Shown here one piece after another: positions 43,648 to 52,291 of a DNA stretch of 64,000 nucleotides (position 1 is its first letter; each line of letters begins with the position of its first letter). The notes under the pieces are model-generated. The model did not search any database. It was not told the DNA's origin and saw only the letters and a program-made list of their open reading frames with translations. Made by a program: the position numbers and the translations under genes. Origin of the DNA: Chelonobacter sp050613185 (lineage in GTDB: Bacteria; Pseudomonadota; Gammaproteobacteria; Enterobacterales; Pasteurellaceae); contig NZ_CP192511.1 of assembly GCF_050613185.1 (NCBI RefSeq), positions 1,302,001 to 1,366,000 on the forward strand. Reading direction: 5' to 3'.

Positions 43648-46137
43648 TTACGCGTTGCTGTATTTCGGTTCGCTGAATACGCTCACCGGCGGAAGGTCGG
43701 CGCTGTATTTTTCCACTTGCAAAATCGCGGTGTTCGGCGAGTTGCCTTGTGCCAATTTAGATGTGCCGATGTCCATGGTCAGCACATTCGGATTGCCGAA
43801 TTTGCACAGCGGTTTTTCTGCCGTGCCTAAATCGGCAGGGTCGTACCACGCCCCTTCGTGCAAGGCAACCGTACCTTTGATCACGCCGTCCGTAATGACA
43901 GCGCCGGCAAGCACTTGTCCGCGTCGGTTAAACAAACGCACCACATCGCCGTCGGCAATGCCGCGCGCTTGTGCGTCGTCCGGGTGGATCAACAGCGGCT
44001 CGCGTCCGTTCACGGTGTATTTTTCGCGAAGTGCGGTTGAGAAACACAACTGACTGTGCAAGCGGTAGTATGGATGTGGCGTAACCAACGCCAACGGTGC
44101 TTCGGCAGTGGTGTTGCCGGCGTACTCTTCCGGCACGAGCCAGCTTGGGTGTCCTTTGCAGTCGTCGTAGCCCATTTTGGCAACGGTATCGGAATAAATT
44201 TCGATTTTGCCTGACGGCGTTCCGAGTGGATTAAGTAACGGATCGGCGCGGAATTCGGCATAACGCACCCATTGTTTGGCTTTATCGCCGATTTTGAAGG
44301 TGATTGGCTTATTCGCCTCCCAAAATTGTTCAAAGCGCGGCATGACGACGCGATTTTTGCGGGCGGCGTCATAAGCGGTTTGATAGAAGCCTTTCAGCCA
44401 ATCCATTTCCGATTTGCCTTCGGTAAATTTCTCTTCCACGCCGGCTAGTTTGGCGAGGGCGGCGAAAATGTCGTAATCGCTTTTCGCTTCGAATTGCGGT
44501 TCGAGCGCTTGTTTCATCGGGAAGATATTCAACATCGAATAATCGCCGCTCATGGTCAGATCGTTACGCTCAAACGAGGTGGTCACCGGTAATACGATAT
44601 CCGCCATGCGTGCGGTCGGCGTCCAATAGATTTCATTCACAATCACCGTATCCGGTTTTTGCCACGCTTTGATTAAGGTGTTGGTGTCTTGATGGTGGGT
44701 AAACGGATTGCCGCCCGCCCAATAAATCAGCTTGAGATCGGGATAGGTGATTTCAGTGCCGTTATATTGAATGACCTTGCCCGGATTGAGCAGGGCGTCG
44801 GAAATGCGCGCCAGTGGAAAACTGAGTTTGCTGGTTTCGTCCAGCCAGGTTTGCCCGCCGCTTTCGCCTGAAGTATTGGCGGAAATCGCGCCTAAAATCG
44901 CGCCGGTTGCGGTTGGCACGCCGCCGTTGGCATAGTGATAGCTCAAGCCGAAGCCACCGCCCGGCAAGCCGATTTGCCCCAACATGGAAGCTAAGGTGAC
45001 TAATGTCCAGTGCGTTTGTTCGCCGTGGCGTTGGCGTTGCATGCCCCAGCCGCCCATTAACATGGTGCGCTTGCCGGCAAAATCTAACGCCAGTTGTTTA
45101 ATTGTCTCGGCGGGTACGCCACAAATTTGGCTTGCCCAAGTTGCGTCTTTCACCACGCCGTCTTCCCCTTTACCGAGTACATAGGCTTCAAATTTATCAT
45201 AACCGACGGTGTACTTTTTCAGGAAATCATTATCTTGTTTGTCCGCGCTAATCAAGCTGTGTGCCATTGCCAGCATTAACGGCACGTCGGTTGCCGTATT
45301 AATCGGAATCCATTCTGCGCCCAGATAGTCACAGGTTTCACTGCGTACCGGATCGATACAGATCACCCGTTTACCGCTTTCTTTCAGTTTTTTGAAATAA
45401 TCCGTGCCTTGCTGATCGGTTGACGTCCAGGCATTACGCAGGGTCGTCATCGGGTTTGCCGACCATAAGACGACAATCTCGGAATGTTGCAGAATCACTT
45501 CCCAGCTGGTTTGCTGTTCATAGACTTCAATCGTGCCCAACACATGCGGCATAATCACTTGCGCCGCGCCGGTGGAGTAATCCCCCTTGGTGCCGACAAA
45601 ACCGCCGGTCAGGTTCATATAACGGTGTAATAACGTGCGGCTGGCATGCAGGGCGCCGGAGCTATACCAACCGTAAGAACCGGCAAATACGCCGGACGGG
45701 CCTTGGGTATCGCGTACCTGTTTTAGCCCGTTATGGACTAATTCCAAGGCTTTTTCCCAGGAAACGCGCACCCATTCATCGTGCCCGCGCAAAGTGGTGT
45801 CGCTTTTGCCCGGATTTTCCAAATAGCCTTTGCGTACCATCGGGTATTTCACCCGCACATCGCTATGGACTTGTTCGGCGACCACGGTTTGCAATTCATT
45901 GGCGATGGTTGGCTCAATTGCCGGTCCGGATTTCACCACTTTGCCGTCTTCAACCACAATACCAATCGGACCCCAGTGCGCGGCGGACATCACCGTGCTG
46001 CTTTCTGCCGCCGCCGCTTTATTCGATAGCAATAGGTTGCCGCCGATACCGCCGCTTGCAGCAAGCCCGACCGAACCTAACGAGGTGTTTTTCAGAAATG
46101 AACGACGGCTGTTATTAATTTTTTTCGTATGACTCAT
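43648..46137 (-). CDS. mtsZ: Periplasmic molybdopterin S/N-oxide reductase (MtsZ/TorZ/BisC family)
   Basis: An 829-residue DMSO-reductase-family enzyme that holds bis-MGD molybdenum. A twin-arginine signal (SRRSFLKN, 10-17) with an A-rich cleavage region (about 40-45) exports it folded to the periplasm. GSYGWYSSG near 153-161 contains the likely Mo ligand Ser159. It has no FeS cluster motif at the N-terminus, as expected for the TorA/DorA/BisC branch. The homologous Haemophilus protein (torZ/HI0643) was shown to be a methionine sulfoxide reductase, hence mtsZ; TMAO or biotin sulfoxide are alternatives. It lies 37 bases after the pentahaem cytochrome that feeds it electrons. Confidence 0.88.
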   Translation of the reverse strand: MSHTKKINNSRRSFLKNTSLGSVGLAASGGIGGNLLLSNKAAAAESSTVMSAAHWGPIGIVVEDGKVVKSGPAIEPTIANELQTVVAEQVHSDVRVKYPMVRKGYLENPGKSDTTLRGHDEWVRVSWEKALELVHNGLKQVRDTQGPSGVFAGSYGWYSSGALHASRTLLHRYMNLTGGFVGTKGDYSTGAAQVIMPHVLGTIEVYEQQTSWEVILQHSEIVVLWSANPMTTLRNAWTSTDQQGTDYFKKLKESGKRVICIDPVRSETCDYLGAEWIPINTATDVPLMLAMAHSLISADKQDNDFLKKYTVGYDKFEAYVLGKGEDGVVKDATWASQICGVPAETIKQLALDFAGKRTMLMGGWGMQRQRHGEQTHWTLVTLASMLGQIGLPGGGFGLSYHYANGGVPTATGAILGAISANTSGESGGQTWLDETSKLSFPLARISDALLNPGKVIQYNGTEITYPDLKLIYWAGGNPFTHHQDTNTLIKAWQKPDTVIVNEIYWTPTARMADIVLPVTTSFERNDLTMSGDYSMLNIFPMKQALEPQFEAKSDYDIFAALAKLAGVEEKFTEGKSEMDWLKGFYQTAYDAARKNRVVMPRFEQFWEANKPITFKIGDKAKQWVRYAEFRADPLLNPLGTPSGKIEIYSDTVAKMGYDDCKGHPSWLVPEEYAGNTTAEAPLALVTPHPYYRLHSQLCFSTALREKYTVNGREPLLIHPDDAQARGIADGDVVRLFNRRGQVLAGAVITDGVIKGTVALHEGAWYDPADLGTAEKPLCKFGNPNVLTMDIGTSKLAQGNSPNTAILQVEKYSADLPPVSVFSEPKYSNA

Positions 46138-46174
46138 GTTGCCTCTCCTATGATGATGGGCGTAATAGATAACA

Positions 46175-47311
46175 TTAATGGGCGTTAGACGTTGCCGTTG
46201 ACGGCATATCTTTCGCCAAGCGTTGCAAATAAATCGTTACTGCGCGCACTTCCGCTTCGCTCATCGAAGTGCGGTCTTTCATCGAATTAATCACCCCGAC
46301 CCACTGATTGGCGGTGTAGTGATCCGCCGGAATCGTCGCGTGACAAGTGCTGCAATGGGTTTGATCCAAGCTTTTGCCATAAGCATTGAGCGCGTCCAGA
46401 TTGGCTGTCAGCGCCGTTTTAGGCAGGGAAAGCGTGAGCTTGACTTGCCGCCAATCGGAATTCGTCACCGTATCGTGTACGCTGTTGAGCACGCTGACAT
46501 CGGTTTTGGCATTATCATCCAACACCCCGACAAGAATGCGCTTGCCCATTTGTTGATACAGCAGATTTTCTGCGCCGGCTTGTTGCCAGCCGCTCACTAC
46601 GGCATGGACGGTATCGCCCTCTTGTTTCCATTCGCTTAGCTTGGCAAACGGCATTAAGCGGATTTCGCCGTTTGCGGTTTTGGCGGGGGAGATCGCCAAG
46701 GCATAAAGTGCGGTATCGGCACGGCTGAAATCGCCGCCATGCTTGCTTAATTCGCCACTTGCCGCGCTCGCGTCGGTCGGCACATCCGGCATAAAATGCA
46801 CCAAGCCTTTATGGCAGTCGATACAGGTCTGCTTGGTTTCGTCAGCCAGTTTGTGCATGGTTTGCGCCTGTTCGGATTGTTCGCCTAAAATCCAAGCGTC
46901 GGTTTTGTGGCACGTGCGGCAGGTTGAGGAGTCTTGTTCTTTCATGTTTTTCCACACCGTTTGCGCCATTTCCAAACGGTGCGCTTCATAGGCCTCCGCA
47001 TCGGGGATTTTGCCGGTGATCTCGCCCCACACATCTTTCAGCGCCATCACTTTGGCTTTGACATAATGCCAACTGTCCGGCGGCACATGGCAATCGGCGC
47101 ATTCGGCGCGGATTCCCTTGCGGTTAGCGAAATGCACGCTGCCTTCCCACTCTTCTTTCGCCACGCTCATTGAGTGGCAACTGACACAAAATTCGGTCGA
47201 ATTGGTTTGGTGGAAAACCCCTTGGGTAAGCCACAATGCCAACGCCCCCGACAGCAAACACAATCCGCCGAATAAAACGATTTTCCTTTTACTCCAACCT
47301 TTCACACTCAT
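46175..47311 (-). CDS. torY: Pentahaem c-type cytochrome TorY (NapC/NirT family)
   Basis: A 378-residue membrane-anchored quinol dehydrogenase that passes electrons to the periplasmic reductase. One N-terminal membrane anchor (about 10-30) is followed by four CxxCH haem sites of the NapC-type domain (CVSCH, CADCH, CRTCH, CIDCH) and a fifth in the C-terminal domain (CSTCH near 317), the TorC/TorY layout. It is the first gene of the torY-mtsZ operon and lies behind an FNR-type box. Confidence 0.92.
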   Translation of the reverse strand: MSVKGWSKRKIVLFGGLCLLSGALALWLTQGVFHQTNSTEFCVSCHSMSVAKEEWEGSVHFANRKGIRAECADCHVPPDSWHYVKAKVMALKDVWGEITGKIPDAEAYEAHRLEMAQTVWKNMKEQDSSTCRTCHKTDAWILGEQSEQAQTMHKLADETKQTCIDCHKGLVHFMPDVPTDASAASGELSKHGGDFSRADTALYALAISPAKTANGEIRLMPFAKLSEWKQEGDTVHAVVSGWQQAGAENLLYQQMGKRILVGVLDDNAKTDVSVLNSVHDTVTNSDWRQVKLTLSLPKTALTANLDALNAYGKSLDQTHCSTCHATIPADHYTANQWVGVINSMKDRTSMSEAEVRAVTIYLQRLAKDMPSTATSNAH

Positions 47312-47384
47312 AAAATACCCTTTAAGAATTAATCATTTATAGTTATTTAATTTGTTTATCTTAGTGAAAAGGGATTTAGGCTCA

Positions 47385-47398
47385 TTGATATAAATCAA
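47385..47398 (-). promoter_or_regulatory. FNR box upstream of torY-mtsZ
   Basis: TTGATATAAATCAA matches the FNR consensus TTGAT-N4-ATCAA at every defined position. It is centred about 80 bases before the torY start codon. A -10-like GATAAA (about 47355-47360, minus strand) would put the box near -43, the position for class II FNR activation. Anaerobic induction of the operon is the expected outcome. Confidence 0.75.
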
Positions 47399-47490
47399 AC
47401 GGAGGTTAATTTTGTCAAATAAATAAAATAGCCAAAGTGCGGTTTGGGGAACGGAATTAAATTTAATTGCTTGATTTCAATGAAAATAAA

Positions 47491-47525
47491 AAGCCAAACA
47501 GCGAATAAATCGAGCTGTTTGGCTT
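47491..47525. terminator. Orphan hairpin terminator in the torY-leuL gap
   Basis: A perfect 12-bp stem (AAGCCAAACAGC with GCTGTTTGGCTT) with an 11-nt loop is preceded by AAAATAAA and followed by ATTTT, so it could act in either direction. No recognised gene ends near it, which suggests a short unannotated transcript. Confidence 0.6.
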
Positions 47526-47780
47526 ATTTTAACGGCGAGGTGTTATCACGCATTTACGCTATATGAAAAATCATATTACGATTCTATCGTCGCTTCCTGT
47601 GCAAGGGTACAATTGCTTAAAAAGTTTGCTATCCTGTAAATGGTCGTTTAAAACTAGATTAAATCTGTTATTTTTCAGTTTTTTGAAATTTTATTTTGAT
47701 TTTTATTTTAAAAATGGATTTTTATATAATTTTAATGGCGGTTTGATTCTGATTTTTAGTAGAAAATATTATTTAATTGA

Positions 47781-47808
47781 TTGACAAAGTGCGGTTGGCA
47801 AGTAAAAA
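47781..47808 (+). promoter_or_regulatory. leu operon promoter with a USS in the spacer
   Basis: A perfect -35 box TTGACA (47781-47786) is followed after 16 bases by TAAAAA(T) at 47803. The uptake sequence AAGTGCGGT (47787-47795) occupies over half the spacer, directly abutting the -35 box. The predicted start lies about 45 bases before leuL. Confidence 0.7.
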
Positions 47809-47858
47809 TAGCCGTCATTCTGTGCTGAGCGCACATTAATTTAATTTGGATATAAACG

Positions 47859-47909
47859 ATGAATTTCCCATTTGCTACTTTCTCTCTCCTACTCTTGCTC
47901 GCAAACTGA
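47859..47909 (+). CDS. leuL: leu operon leader peptide
   Basis: A 16-codon ORF encoding MNFPFATFSLLLLLAN. The five consecutive Leu codons (CTC CTA CTC TTG CTC) include the rare CTA, as expected for a sensor of charged tRNA-Leu. It is followed 55 bases later by an intrinsic terminator and then leuA, the classical attenuation layout. No ordinary annotation pipeline would call so short a gene. Confidence 0.9.
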   Translation: MNFPFATFSLLLLLAN

Positions 47910-47964
47910 TTGTGCGGCTCGACTGTGGAAGATGATTGGCAAATTGCAATTCACACGAATTTTA

Positions 47965-47990
47965 AACCCGCACAACGTTGCGGGTTTTTT
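47965..47990 (+). terminator. leu attenuator terminator
   Basis: An 8-bp GC-rich stem (AACCCGCA with TGCGGGTT) and 6-nt loop end in a run of six T, 48 bases before the leuA start. The region 47910-47964 would hold the competing antiterminator segments. Stalling at the leuL leucine run should favour read-through into leuABCD. Confidence 0.85.
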
Positions 47991-48037
47991 GCATTTATAA
48001 ACCGCACTTTGGGCAATATCAACATAAGGAAAATGTG

Positions 48038-49579
48038 ATGAGTGATAACGTGATTATTTTTGATACCACCTTGCGTGACGGCGAGCAGGCGTTGAGTGCC
48101 AGTTTGACGGTGAAAGAGAAGTTGCAAATTGCCCTAGCCTTGGAACGTTTGGGCGTGGACGTGATGGAAGTGGGCTTCCCGGTTTCGTCTTCCGGTGATT
48201 TTGAATCGGTGCGTACCATCGGGCAGCATATTAAAAACTCGGTGGTGTGCGGGCTGTCGCGTGCGGTGGATCGCGATATTGACGCGGTGTACGAAGCCTT
48301 AAAAGAGGCCGAGCGTTTTCGCATTCACACTTTTATCGCCAGTTCCGCCTTGCACGTGGAAGCAAAGCTGAAAAGCACCTTTGACGATGTGGTTGAACGG
48401 GCGGTGCGCGCGGTGAAACGCGCCAGAAATTACACCAATGACGTGGAATTTTCTTGTGAAGATGCCGGGCGTACCGGGATTGATAATATTTGCCGTATTG
48501 TGGAAGCGGCGATTCATGCCGGCGCAACCACGGTGAATATTCCCGATACCGTCGGTTTCTGCTTGCCGACCGAATACGGTAATATCATTCATCAGGTGAT
48601 GAACCGCGTACCGAATATTGATAAAGCGATTGTGTCGGTGCATTGCCATAACGATTTGGGCATGGCGACCGCCAACTCGTTGACCGCGGTGCTGAACGGG
48701 GCGCGTCAGATTGAATGTACCATTAACGGCATTGGCGAGCGCGCCGGCAATACCGCACTTGAAGAAGTGGTGATGGCGATTAAAACCCGTCAGGATATGT
48801 TTAAGGTGGATACCCGCATTAACACCCAGGAAATCCACCGTGTCAGCCAAATGGTGAGCCAGCTGTGCAATATGCCGATTCAGCCGAACAAGGCGATTGT
48901 CGGTAAAAATGCCTTTGCGCATTCATCGGGCATTCACCAAGACGGTATGTTAAAAAATAAAAATACCTACGAAATCATGTCGCCGGAATCGATCGGCTTG
49001 AAAAAAGAGAAATTGAACTTAACCGCGCGCTCAGGACGGGCGGCGGTGAAAGGGCATATGGCGGATATGGGCTATGCCGAAGCAGATTACGATTTGGATA
49101 AATTGTATGACGCTTTCCTAAAACTGGCGGACAAGAAAGGGCAAGTGTTCGACTATGATTTGGAAGCGCTGGCGTTTATCGATATGCAGCAAGGGGACGA
49201 AGATCGTCTGCGTTTAGACAAGATCTCGGCGCACTCGGTCAGCGATTTCCCGGCGACGTCATTCGTGCAAATCGAATTGGACGGCGAGAAGTTAAGCACG
49301 GTTTCCACCGGCGGCAATGGCCCGGTCGATGCGACTTATAATGCCATTTTGGCATTAACCGGCTTGGAATTAACCATGTCGCACTATAACTTAACCGCCA
49401 AAGGCGAAGGCGCGGAGGCGTTGGGGCAGGTGGATATTGTGGTCGAACACAAAGGGCGCAAATTCCACGGCGTCGGCTTGGCGACGGATATTATCGAATC
49501 GTCCGCCTTGGCGTTGATCCATGCGATTAATGCGATTTATCGCGCGCATAAAGTGGCGGATTTGAAAGCCAAGAAATAA
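48038..49579 (+). CDS. leuA: 2-isopropylmalate synthase
   Basis: First committed enzyme of leucine synthesis, 513 residues, condensing acetyl-CoA with 2-oxoisovalerate. The start is the ATG at 48038 (MSDNVIIFDTTLRDGEQA) with AAGGAAAA upstream; an in-frame codon 60 bases earlier lies in the attenuator. The TIM-barrel DTTLRDGEQ (9-17) and HCHNDLGMATANS near 202 metal site are intact, and the C-terminal LeuA dimer domain for leucine feedback follows at about 390-500. Confidence 0.96.
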   Translation: MSDNVIIFDTTLRDGEQALSASLTVKEKLQIALALERLGVDVMEVGFPVSSSGDFESVRTIGQHIKNSVVCGLSRAVDRDIDAVYEALKEAERFRIHTFIASSALHVEAKLKSTFDDVVERAVRAVKRARNYTNDVEFSCEDAGRTGIDNICRIVEAAIHAGATTVNIPDTVGFCLPTEYGNIIHQVMNRVPNIDKAIVSVHCHNDLGMATANSLTAVLNGARQIECTINGIGERAGNTALEEVVMAIKTRQDMFKVDTRINTQEIHRVSQMVSQLCNMPIQPNKAIVGKNAFAHSSGIHQDGMLKNKNTYEIMSPESIGLKKEKLNLTARSGRAAVKGHMADMGYAEADYDLDKLYDAFLKLADKKGQVFDYDLEALAFIDMQQGDEDRLRLDKISAHSVSDFPATSFVQIELDGEKLSTVSTGGNGPVDATYNAILALTGLELTMSHYNLTAKGEGAEALGQVDIVVEHKGRKFHGVGLATDIIESSALALIHAINAIYRAHKVADLKAKK

Positions 49580-49590
49580 GACTGAACAAT

Positions 49591-49722
49591 TCCCTTCTCC
49601 CTTAATGGGAGAAGGTGCCCGCAGGGCGGATGAGGGTGATGTAAGCGAATATTCCCCTCATCCTGATTTAAGCGTCTGAACGACGGTCAAATCTGTCCTT
49701 CTCCCACAAGGGGAGAAGGGAA
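49591..49722. repeat. Interspersed palindromic repeat, copy 1 (inside the leu operon)
   Basis: A 132-base element with terminal near-inverted repeats (CCTTCTCCC ... GGGAGAAGG at both ends) and an internal GCGGATGAGGGTGA ... CCCCTCATCCTGA pair. The same element occurs inverted at 58222-58362 with the landmarks in the same order. It fills the leuA-leuB gap, so its RNA should fold strongly within the leu transcript. It encodes nothing. Confidence 0.85.
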
Positions 49723-49750
49723 CGAAAAAATAAAAACAGAGGAAGAAAAA

Positions 49751-50827
49751 ATGCAAACATACAACGTAGCAGTGCTGGCCGGCGACGGGATCGGCCCTGA
49801 AATTATGGCGCAAGCAATCAAAGTGTTAGATGCGGTGCAGCCAAAATTTCGGTTTAAGTTGAACTACAACCATTTTGATGTCGGCGGTGCCGGGATCGAT
49901 AACCACGGTAAGGCGTTGCCCGACGTGACGTTGCAGGGCTGCGAAGCCGCGGACGCGATTCTGTTCGGTTCGGTTGGCGGTCCGAAATGGGAAAGTTTGC
50001 CGCCGGCAGAACAACCGGAGCGCGGTGCGTTATTGCCATTAAGAAAACACTTTGCGTTGTTCTGTAATTTGCGCCCGGCGACGCTATACAAAGGCTTGGA
50101 AAAGTTCTGTCCGTTGCGTGCCGACATTGCCGCAACCGGTTTTGATATGGTGGTGGTGCGCGAATTGACCGGCGGGATCTATTTCGGGCAACCGAAAGGA
50201 CGCGAAGGCGAAGGCGCAATGGAAAAAGCCTATGACACCGAAGTCTATCACCGCTATGAAATCGAACGCATTGCGCGCATTGCATTTGAAACCGCACTTA
50301 AACGCACTAAACACGTCACGTCGGTGGATAAAGCCAATGTGCTGACCAGTTCGGTCTTGTGGCGCGAAGTGGTGAATGACGTGGCGAAAGATTACCCTGA
50401 AGTGCGCTTGGATCATATTTATATCGATAATGCGACCATGCAGATGATCAAACAGCCGTCGTTCTTCGATGTGCTGCTGTGCTCGAATATTTTCGGCGAT
50501 ATTATTTCCGATGAATGTGCGATGATCACCGGCTCGATGGGCATGTTGCCGTCCGCCAGTATGAACGAACAAGGTTTCGGTTTATACGAACCGGCCGGCG
50601 GTTCTGCCCCCGACATCGCAGGCAAAAATATTGCTAACCCGATTGCACAGATTTTATCGGCGGCAATGATGTTGCGTTACAGCTTTAACTTGGAAGAGGC
50701 GGCGCAAGCGATTGAAAGTGCGGTACAGAAAGTATTGGCTGACGGACACCGTACCGGCGATTTAGCCGATAACAATCAACCGGTTTCAACCTCCGAAATG
50801 GGCGATTTGATTGCGGCGGCGATTTAA
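49751..50827 (+). CDS. leuB: 3-isopropylmalate dehydrogenase
   Basis: A 358-residue NAD-dependent decarboxylating dehydrogenase, third step of leucine synthesis. NVAVLAGDGIGPEIMAQA (5-22) binds cofactor, and the family signature around NIFGDIISDECAMITGSMGMLPSAS (near 237-261) contains the metal-binding Asp residues. GAGGAAG precedes the ATG. Length is normal. The 171-base gap from leuA is filled by the repeat element. Confidence 0.97.
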   Translation: MQTYNVAVLAGDGIGPEIMAQAIKVLDAVQPKFRFKLNYNHFDVGGAGIDNHGKALPDVTLQGCEAADAILFGSVGGPKWESLPPAEQPERGALLPLRKHFALFCNLRPATLYKGLEKFCPLRADIAATGFDMVVVRELTGGIYFGQPKGREGEGAMEKAYDTEVYHRYEIERIARIAFETALKRTKHVTSVDKANVLTSSVLWREVVNDVAKDYPEVRLDHIYIDNATMQMIKQPSFFDVLLCSNIFGDIISDECAMITGSMGMLPSASMNEQGFGLYEPAGGSAPDIAGKNIANPIAQILSAAMMLRYSFNLEEAAQAIESAVQKVLADGHRTGDLADNNQPVSTSEMGDLIAAAI

Positions 50828-50871
50828 TTAAAACTCACGAATTTACCGATTACATATTTACGGATAGCACA

Positions 50872-52281
50872 ATGAAAAAAACCTTATATGAAAAACTGTT
50901 TGACTCGCACGTGGTGTATGAAGCGGACGGCGAAACCCCGATTTTGTACATCAACCGCCATCTGATCCACGAAGTCACCAGCCCGCAAGCCTTTGACGGC
51001 TTGCGCGTGGCAAACCGCCACGTGCGCCAAGTGGGCAAAACTTTCGGCACTATGGATCACAGCATTTCCACCCAAGAACGCGATGTGAATAAACTGGAAG
51101 GGCAGGCACGGATTCAGGTGTTGGAATTGGATAAAAACTGCAAAGCCACCGGTATTTCGCTGTTTGATATGGACAGCAAACAGCAAGGAATCGTGCATGT
51201 GATGGGGCCTGAACAGGGTTTGACCTTGCCCGGTATGACCATTGTTTGCGGCGACTCGCACACCGCAACCCACGGCGCATTCGGGGCGTTGGCATTCGGG
51301 ATCGGTACGTCGGAAGTGGAACACGTACTCGCCACCCAAACCCTCAAACAAGCCCGCGCCAAAAGCATGAAAATCGAAGTGCGCGGCAAAGTCGGCGCAG
51401 GAATCACCGCCAAAGATATCGTATTAGCGATTATCGGCAAAACCACCATGGCAGGCGGCACCGGGCACGTGGTCGAATTTTGCGGTGAGGCAATCCGCGA
51501 TTTGTCAATGGAAGGGCGTATGACGGTGTGCAATATGGCGATTGAATTGGGCGCAAAAGCCGGATTAATCGCCCCTGACGAAACCACCTTTGCCTACTTA
51601 AAAGGCCGCCCGCATGCGCCGCAAGGCAAAGATTGGGACGACGCCGTAGCATATTGGAAAACCTTAAAAACCGACGACGGCGCAGAGTTTGATACGGTTG
51701 TGGTGCTGGAAGCCAAAGACATTGCGCCGCAAGTCACTTGGGGCACCAATCCGGGACAGGTGATCGGCATCGATCAATTAGTGCCTAATCCAGAGGAAAT
51801 GAGCGACAGCGTAGTACGTGCCTCAGCGGAAAAAGCGTTGGAGTATATCGGCTTAGCCGCCAATACCGATTTAACCGAGGTTGAAGTGGATCAAGTGTTT
51901 ATCGGCTCTTGCACCAACTCGCGTATCGAAGATCTGCGCGCGGCGGCGGCGGTGATGAAAGGGCGTAAAGTGGCGGATAACGTTAAACGCGTGTTGGTCG
52001 TGCCCGGTTCCGGTTTAGTCAAAGAGCAGGCGGAACAAGAAGGCTTGGATAAAATCTTTATCGAAGCCGGCGCAGAGTGGCGTAATCCGGGCTGCTCGAT
52101 GTGCTTAGGCATGAACGATGACCGTTTGGGCGAATGGGAACGTTGCGCCTCCACCAGCAACCGCAACTTTGAAGGGCGTCAAGGACGCAACGGACGCACC
52201 CATTTGGTCAGCCCGGCAATGGCAGCGGCGGCGGCAGTGTTCGGCAAATTCGTCGATATTCGTCAAGTTTCATTAAATTAA
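50872..52281 (+). CDS. leuC: 3-isopropylmalate dehydratase large subunit
   Basis: A 469-residue aconitase-superfamily subunit carrying the 4Fe-4S cluster, isomerising 2- to 3-isopropylmalate with LeuD. Cluster ligands appear in the GSCTNSR segment (near 345) and the NPGCSMCLGMN segment (near 405-415). CGDSHTATHGAFGAL near 127-141 is diagnostic. It is 10 bases upstream of leuD. Length is normal. Confidence 0.97.
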   Translation: MKKTLYEKLFDSHVVYEADGETPILYINRHLIHEVTSPQAFDGLRVANRHVRQVGKTFGTMDHSISTQERDVNKLEGQARIQVLELDKNCKATGISLFDMDSKQQGIVHVMGPEQGLTLPGMTIVCGDSHTATHGAFGALAFGIGTSEVEHVLATQTLKQARAKSMKIEVRGKVGAGITAKDIVLAIIGKTTMAGGTGHVVEFCGEAIRDLSMEGRMTVCNMAIELGAKAGLIAPDETTFAYLKGRPHAPQGKDWDDAVAYWKTLKTDDGAEFDTVVVLEAKDIAPQVTWGTNPGQVIGIDQLVPNPEEMSDSVVRASAEKALEYIGLAANTDLTEVEVDQVFIGSCTNSRIEDLRAAAAVMKGRKVADNVKRVLVVPGSGLVKEQAEQEGLDKIFIEAGAEWRNPGCSMCLGMNDDRLGEWERCASTSNRNFEGRQGRNGRTHLVSPAMAAAAAVFGKFVDIRQVSLN

Positions 52282-52291
52282 GGAGTTCGCA

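Larger units (their letters stand above)
47399..47858. other. Intergenic region between torY and leuL
   Basis: This 460-base AT-rich stretch holds one USS near 47434, a perfect 12-bp hairpin (47491-47525), and the leu promoter at its right end. A 73-codon open frame at 47563-47784 has no ribosome site and a low-complexity Phe/Leu/Lys composition, and I do not regard it as a gene. Confidence 0.6.

Noticed and set aside
43655..44053. 132-codon open frame antisense to mtsZ
   Set aside because: Pro/Ser/Thr-rich shadow; the sense frame has a Tat signal and full family motifs.
47563..47784. 73-codon open frame in the torY-leuL gap
   Set aside because: No ribosome site, low-complexity Phe/Leu composition from AT-rich DNA, and it overlaps the leu promoter.
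48299..48922. 207-codon open frame antisense to leuA
   Set aside because: His/Asn/Arg-rich mirror of leuA; length is explained by codon bias of the sense gene.
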